From Solanum dulcamara (taxonomy: Eukaryota > Streptophyta > Magnoliopsida > Solanales > Solanaceae), in assembly GCF_947179165.1 (NCBI RefSeq), contig NC_077239.1, positions 69,207,134 through 69,271,133 on the forward strand: 64,000 nt of DNA, in the 5' to 3' direction. A program made the position numbers and the translations under genes. Positions within the stretch are counted from its first letter, which is position 1. Each line of letters opens with the position of its first letter. The notes beneath the pieces were generated by a model. It was not told where the DNA came from. It saw only the letters and a list, made by a program, of their open reading frames with translations, and searched no databases. This document shows positions 60,011 to 64,000 of this stretch, in pieces.

Positions 60011-61019
60011 TAAATAGACTTTTGCAGTTTTGCTGTTTAGTTTAGATTCATCTAGTTTTAGTTGCATAAGTTAAAATATTTTTTCATTTCATCTTTGTCT
60101 TTTTCGTGTTTTTTTTCTTCTATTTTTTCATAATCTACTAATTTCAGAATTTTCTAATATGATAAGTGCAAGCCGAAAAATCGAACCGAAATAAATCAGA
60201 TCGAATTTTAAAAACCAAATCGAACCGAATTAATTTTAATTTGATTTCGATTTTTATTTTTACTAACCCGAACACCAAAAAATCAAACCGAACTTTCCAA
60301 ATCGACCGAATGCCCACCCTAGAGCCAGGTAAACAAGACTTCAATTGAGACCCAAATTAAACATACGGAAAATGACACGAATTGACAAATATATATTAAT
60401 TAATTAATATACATAGCTATAATTTAAGTTAATTACTACACGCCACTAACATTTTGTCAATAATTAATATACATAGCTATAGGTTCCTGGGGCACATCCA
60501 AAATTTGTATAATTAAGATCCCAATTGTACAAATTCAAAATTTATTTGTATAAATTTAGAATTTGTATATGCTTACCCTAGCATGTATATAATTATAGTA
60601 TTGATACAGTTGATTTGTATAAATTTTGAAAAATTTCTAATATGCATAAATACAGAATTTGTATATACTTATCATGTTTGTATATTGCCAGCAAATTATA
60701 CGAATGAATTTGTATATTGATCGCGAATTATACAAACAGATATGCGAATTATACAACAACTATTATTGTTATAGTTACAAAATGTAATTAACTAAAACAT
60801 AATTATTTTGGCCTATTAAATTTTATGAATTAAGCTATTTATGAAAATTCTACTTAAACATATCTAACGTGTCGTTAATATGGCCAGGCCCAAGGCCCGA
60901 AGTTATATAAGCCCGAAAATTTTTAAAAACTCAATAAACCCTAAACCCCAAATCATAATCTTCCCTATTGCTTAAACCCTAATTCTGCTACTGAGAGTAA
61001 AGAACAAGAATCAGCATCA
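60011..61019. other. AT-rich upstream region, possible MITE
   Basis: No gene. 60420-60800 is rich in TGTATAATT/GAATTATAC phrases, and the ends TTTAAGTTAATTAC (60423) and GTAATTAACTAAAACA (60784) are roughly inverted, so a decayed MITE is possible. The last 100 bp (CCTAAACCCCAAATC... AAACCCTAATTC) look like a 5' leader with telo-box-like AAACCCTA motifs before the TYW3 start. Confidence 0.45.
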
Positions 61020-61782
61020 ATGGAGTTTGAGAAGAGAAAGTTAGCAACTTTATCTTCATTCTTTCACAACCCACCACCCCCATAACCAACCCCACCAATT
61101 ATCCTTTTACTCAATACCCTTAACTCACATCCTTCATTTTTCACCACCAGTTCTTGTTCTGGTCGTATCTCCATTCTTTCACAACCCACCACCCCCATAA
61201 CCAACCCCACCAAGAAAAAAGCTAAAGGAGGCAAATGGGTGTTCATTTCTCACGACCCAATTGAACCCCACTTGATTTTATCACTTCTCTTCCCATTGAA
61301 ATCAACTCAATCAGTAACCGTAAGCGTAACTGTGGTTACTGATCTACATAGCCTTGTGTTCAGATTTGAGCCTTTGATCATTGCAGTGGAGTGTAAGGAT
61401 ATTGAGGCAGCTCAATTTTTGGTTTCTTTAGTTGTTTCATCTGGGTTTAGGGAGAGTGGTATTACTAGTGTTAATAAAAGAGTTATTATTGCTATACGAT
61501 GTTCCATACGATTGGAAGTTCCATTAGGGGATACTGAGAAGATAATGGTATCTTCTGAGTATGTAAAGTATCTTGTTGAGTTAGCAAATGAGAAGATGGA
61601 GGCTAATATAAGTAGAACTGATAATTTTCTTGATGCATTGTTGAAAAATGGGTTTTTGGGTTCACAGATTAGTAATGAAGAAGTGGACTGTGATGATTCT
61701 GAATTGTTGGAAATTTCTTTGGTTAATGGTATTGGTGGAAATAGAAATGCTAAAAGGAGAGACTTTGATGATTCTTGTTCTG
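61020..61782 (+). pseudogene. TYW3: TYW3-domain gene, exon 1, with in-frame stop
   Basis: ATG 61020 opens MEFEKRKLATLSSF. The same frame then hits TAA at 61083-61085, continues IILLLNTLNSHPSFFTTSSC, SGRISIL, KGGKWVFISHDP, VFRFEPLIIAVECKDIEAAQ, FRESGI and RVIIAIRCSIRLEVPLG, and reaches a GTAATT donor after 61782. TYW3 is the methyltransferase acting late in wybutosine synthesis on tRNA-Phe; in plants it is the N-terminal part of a TYW3/TYW4(kelch)/TYW2 fusion. The stop lies in a 42-bp block (61057-61098) identical to 61172-61213. No later exon is seen in the 2.2 kb downstream. No in-frame ATG occurs before 61546, so the domain start is lost. Probably a 5' duplicate of the real gene. Confidence 0.82.
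61057..61213 (+). repeat. 42-bp exact direct repeat within TYW3 exon
   Basis: 61057-61098 and 61172-61213 are identical over 42 bp (starts CATTCTTTCACAACCCACCA). They are 115 bp apart, so the two copies are read in different frames. The upstream copy supplies the TAA. Confidence 0.95.
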
Positions 61783-62880
61783 GTAATTATTATCTATCTC
61801 AGACTAATTGATTCCATATCAGATATCAACGCAATTTCGCTTCTGTAGTTTACGGATACGAGTTCTTTCATGGATCACATAATGTTGCTATTTTATCGTG
61901 TGGTTGTGAATCTATGAATCTTGTTTTCCTTTGTTTTTAGTGAATCATAGAGTAGTCCACTAGAATCCGTAGATGTAGATCATACTTGTGAGTTTGTCTT
62001 TGTTCTTGTCTTGGTAATCTGTGAAGGTGTACTAATTAAGGGAAAGTGCAAAGTTTATCCTTAGGTTGGAAAGCTTGCCATAAAGTGGTTAGCTATAATC
62101 AGAATAAATTGATCATACTTGTGAATTGTGATTTTGTGTTTGATTTCATCTTATTGATCTGTCAAAATGTTATAATTAAAGGAAAGTGCAGAACTTCCAC
62201 CTAGTACAATTTGAGTTAAATCTTATTGTGGCCTGTAGTAGCCACCTTCTTCCATCACAAAACATAGATTCTTCATTTGCCTTAATGTGCTCATGTAGAA
62301 AGGGTGTGACTCGTATGAGTATTTAATGTGGATTCTTCAAAATAACTGAAATTAAGCAAAAACCTGCATGCACCACTGCTAAACACTTGCACACACTCAT
62401 TATATACCCATAATCACGTCCATTTGACATATGCCATGTTTCAGCGTTGCTACTCCTATATTCTCTTTGTTATTGCCGTTAAAATTTGAATGTATTATTT
62501 TATACCAGTACAGCTTTGGTTAATTGCTGCAATTGCATAAGCCTGGTTGAAGAAGCAAGATTAGACCTGCGGAATTATTAACTGTTTGAATAGAGGCAAA
62601 TGAAAAAGCATATTCTTTCAAAGCAAGTTGAAAGAGTATGATAAGACGAACTTCATCTTTCCTGCATATTCTCTCACCTTTGTTTTTCTGTCAAAACACA
62701 CACACTTTCTCTCTCACTCACACACACACATTATCCTACACAATAGAATGACAACTAACTATTCTAAACATAATATGATAAACTAGCATGAACCTTCAAG
62801 AAAATCCTAGAATTACGTCTCATCTTTACCAAATAACCCATGAGGTCACACAAGCAATCCTATGCTTTTTAACAACTACA
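61783..62880. other. Intron-like or intergenic sequence after the TYW3 exon
   Basis: Starts with a plausible donor. Two stretches repeat a phrase around GTGAATTGTGATTTTGTGTT and GGAAAGTGCA (about 61985-62075 and 62110-62190). No kelch or TYW2 coding was found. A CA/CT-rich microsatellite lies at 62692-62730. Confidence 0.5.
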
Positions 62881-63370
62881 TTATATGAACTATAATGAGA
62901 GAGGAGGAGGGGAAGGGCTAAGTAGAAGAAAGAAAAGGTGTGCTACCTCTCTGTCAGGATCTGTCAGGATTGTATACAATTGCCACCCAATGTCACAGCA
63001 AAATAATTGTTCTCTTTTCCTCAGTAAAGTGTCGATTTTTATAATTCATACAACAGTTCTTTCTCCAGTATCAATTCATTGTCTTAATCATAACCTAAAA
63101 CAGAAAGGGTCACCAGCAGCAGCACAGCGCCACCAGCAGCTCTAACAGCAGCCACGACGCACAGCTGCAACAGCCACAAACGACCCCTCACACACACCCA
63201 CACCTCCGTCTCCCTCTCTTCTCCGACGAGCTCGACGAGCAACGGCAACCTTCAGCTGCAGCAACATCAACACCACCATGGTCAGATCTTAGTTAGCTAG
63301 AAGCTTGAAGATTTGGTTTGCTGAAGACGGATCTTAACAGATCCGTCCAGGTTCGTTTCTTTAAGTTCGA
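62881..63370 (+). other. CAG/CAC-rich leader-like segment
   Basis: 63105-63290 is rich in CAGCAGCA, GCCACC and CACACACCC runs, followed by an ATG with only three codons after it (63278) and a possible donor after ATCCGTCCAG (63350). It looks like a 5' leader of a gene or retroelement going right, but nothing downstream confirms it. Confidence 0.3.
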
Positions 63371-64000
63371 TTGCCATCTCGTCTTTTAGCTTTGAGTATA
63401 TTTTTATTTGTCTATGGTTATGATTCAAAGATTCTTGTGTGCTTTGCTAATTTTTTTTAGCTTCTCATGTATGAAAAATCTTAACATTTGCAAAGTCTGT
63501 GATATGGTCATATCTCATTAAATTCAAACCATTTGATTGTTAATTTTCATTACATCATTAATGTGTGATTTGAGTTTGTGGTTAAATTGCTTGTTCATCA
63601 ATTTCATACTCTCTGAATCTCAAAGACTTTGGATATGTGGTTACTTGGCCAATTTATCATGACTATTTTCTCGGATTTTAGATTTGAGTTGTATATTTGT
63701 GTTTGGTTTGTCTTTAAGAATCCAAATTATCGTATATGTTTTCTTCAATAAGTGGAAAATCATATTTTTGCTTTAATTTTGCTGAAACATGTATTGTATT
63801 GCCTAACTTATGAGTTTTCAAATTATTATAGTTTTAATGTTTGAATTTGAGAATTTGTAGCGAGTCGTGTGAAGCTATTTATTTTGTTTCTTCCCTTTTG
63901 TGGATACTGAATTGGTCTTATGCTTAGATTGTAGATTGATATTTTCATTTGACTTGATTGGTTTTGAAATAGCCAATTTGAAACGTTAACATTTCTAGCA
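63371..64000. other. T-rich intron-like sequence to window end
   Basis: T-rich, no ORF or repeat recognised. Compatible with a first intron of a transcript that starts around 63300, but unproven. Confidence 0.35.

Noticed and set aside
60417..60800. Complete MITE between the two TTAATTAC-like ends
   Set aside because: The inverted ends match over only about 14 bases and no target duplication is visible; kept as a possibility in the spacer entry.
61239..61811. Intact 190-residue TYW3 protein starting at 61239
   Set aside because: That start is GTG, inside the conserved KGGKWVFISHD segment; the real frame begins at ATG 61020 and is broken by TAA 61083.

Overview
This is plant nuclear DNA, most likely from Solanaceae and probably Solanum. 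The evidence is the AT-rich, intron-containing gene pieces, the long Ty3/gypsy chromovirus (Tekay/Del-like) LTRs of 2.1-2.9 kb, a SINE tail of the Solanaceae type, and gene fragments (PARP1, VPS33, Noc2, TYW3) that match plant proteins. I see no clearly intact host gene. The window is a layered transposon graveyard with scattered, broken pieces of housekeeping genes.

Layout. 1-1350: 5' part of a decayed hAT transposon (minus strand, BED zinc finger). 1500-3331 plus 15484-15640: a cluster of ~0.4 kb direct and inverted (foldback) repeats. Into it a 2.15 kb solo LTR inserted (TSD ATTAA). That LTR is itself split at CTCAA by a complete minus-strand gypsy element A (4694-14685). 16100-17341: DUF1985/Ulp1-type Mutator (KI-MULE-like) remnant. 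18119-18262: SINE tail. 19094-19784: PARP1 catalytic-domain pseudogene. 20360-22110: DNA-transposon and LTR scraps. 24556-25323: a mariner/Stowaway-type element with TA duplications.

25577-40967: decayed plus-strand gypsy element C, whose reverse transcriptase is interrupted by the younger, complete gypsy element D (29348-38920, TSD TCGGT). 40964-41616: LTR fragment F. 41617-50137: minus-strand gypsy element E, interrupted by a 2.9 kb solo LTR H (46142-49078, TSD ATATT) and cut off by LTR fragment G (50138-50927).

50928-55822: about 2.3 copies of a ~2.1 kb tandem unit. It carries three copies of what I read as exons 1-2 of VPS33, plus a 130-170 bp minisatellite. 55901-59220: minus-strand Noc2-family gene missing the second half of its Noc2 domain, with a LINE fragment in one intron. 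59245-60010: a hAT-like non-autonomous element that has captured the 5' end of an epoxide hydrolase gene. 61020-61782: exon 1 of a TYW3-domain gene with an in-frame stop inside a 42-bp duplicated block. 61783-64000: no recognised gene.

How the parts relate. Elements A and D are recent by their nearly identical LTR pairs, yet each carries in-frame stops in otherwise open frames, consistent with cytosine-deamination decay. Every LTR family here, although diverged, has a cluster of short palindromic or tandem motifs in the first ~80-700 bp of the LTR, just upstream of the TATA-like box where one can be seen. No novel defence or biosynthetic system was found. The most unusual items are the epoxide-hydrolase-capturing element, the VPS33 5'-end tandem array, and the position-conserved LTR motif clusters.
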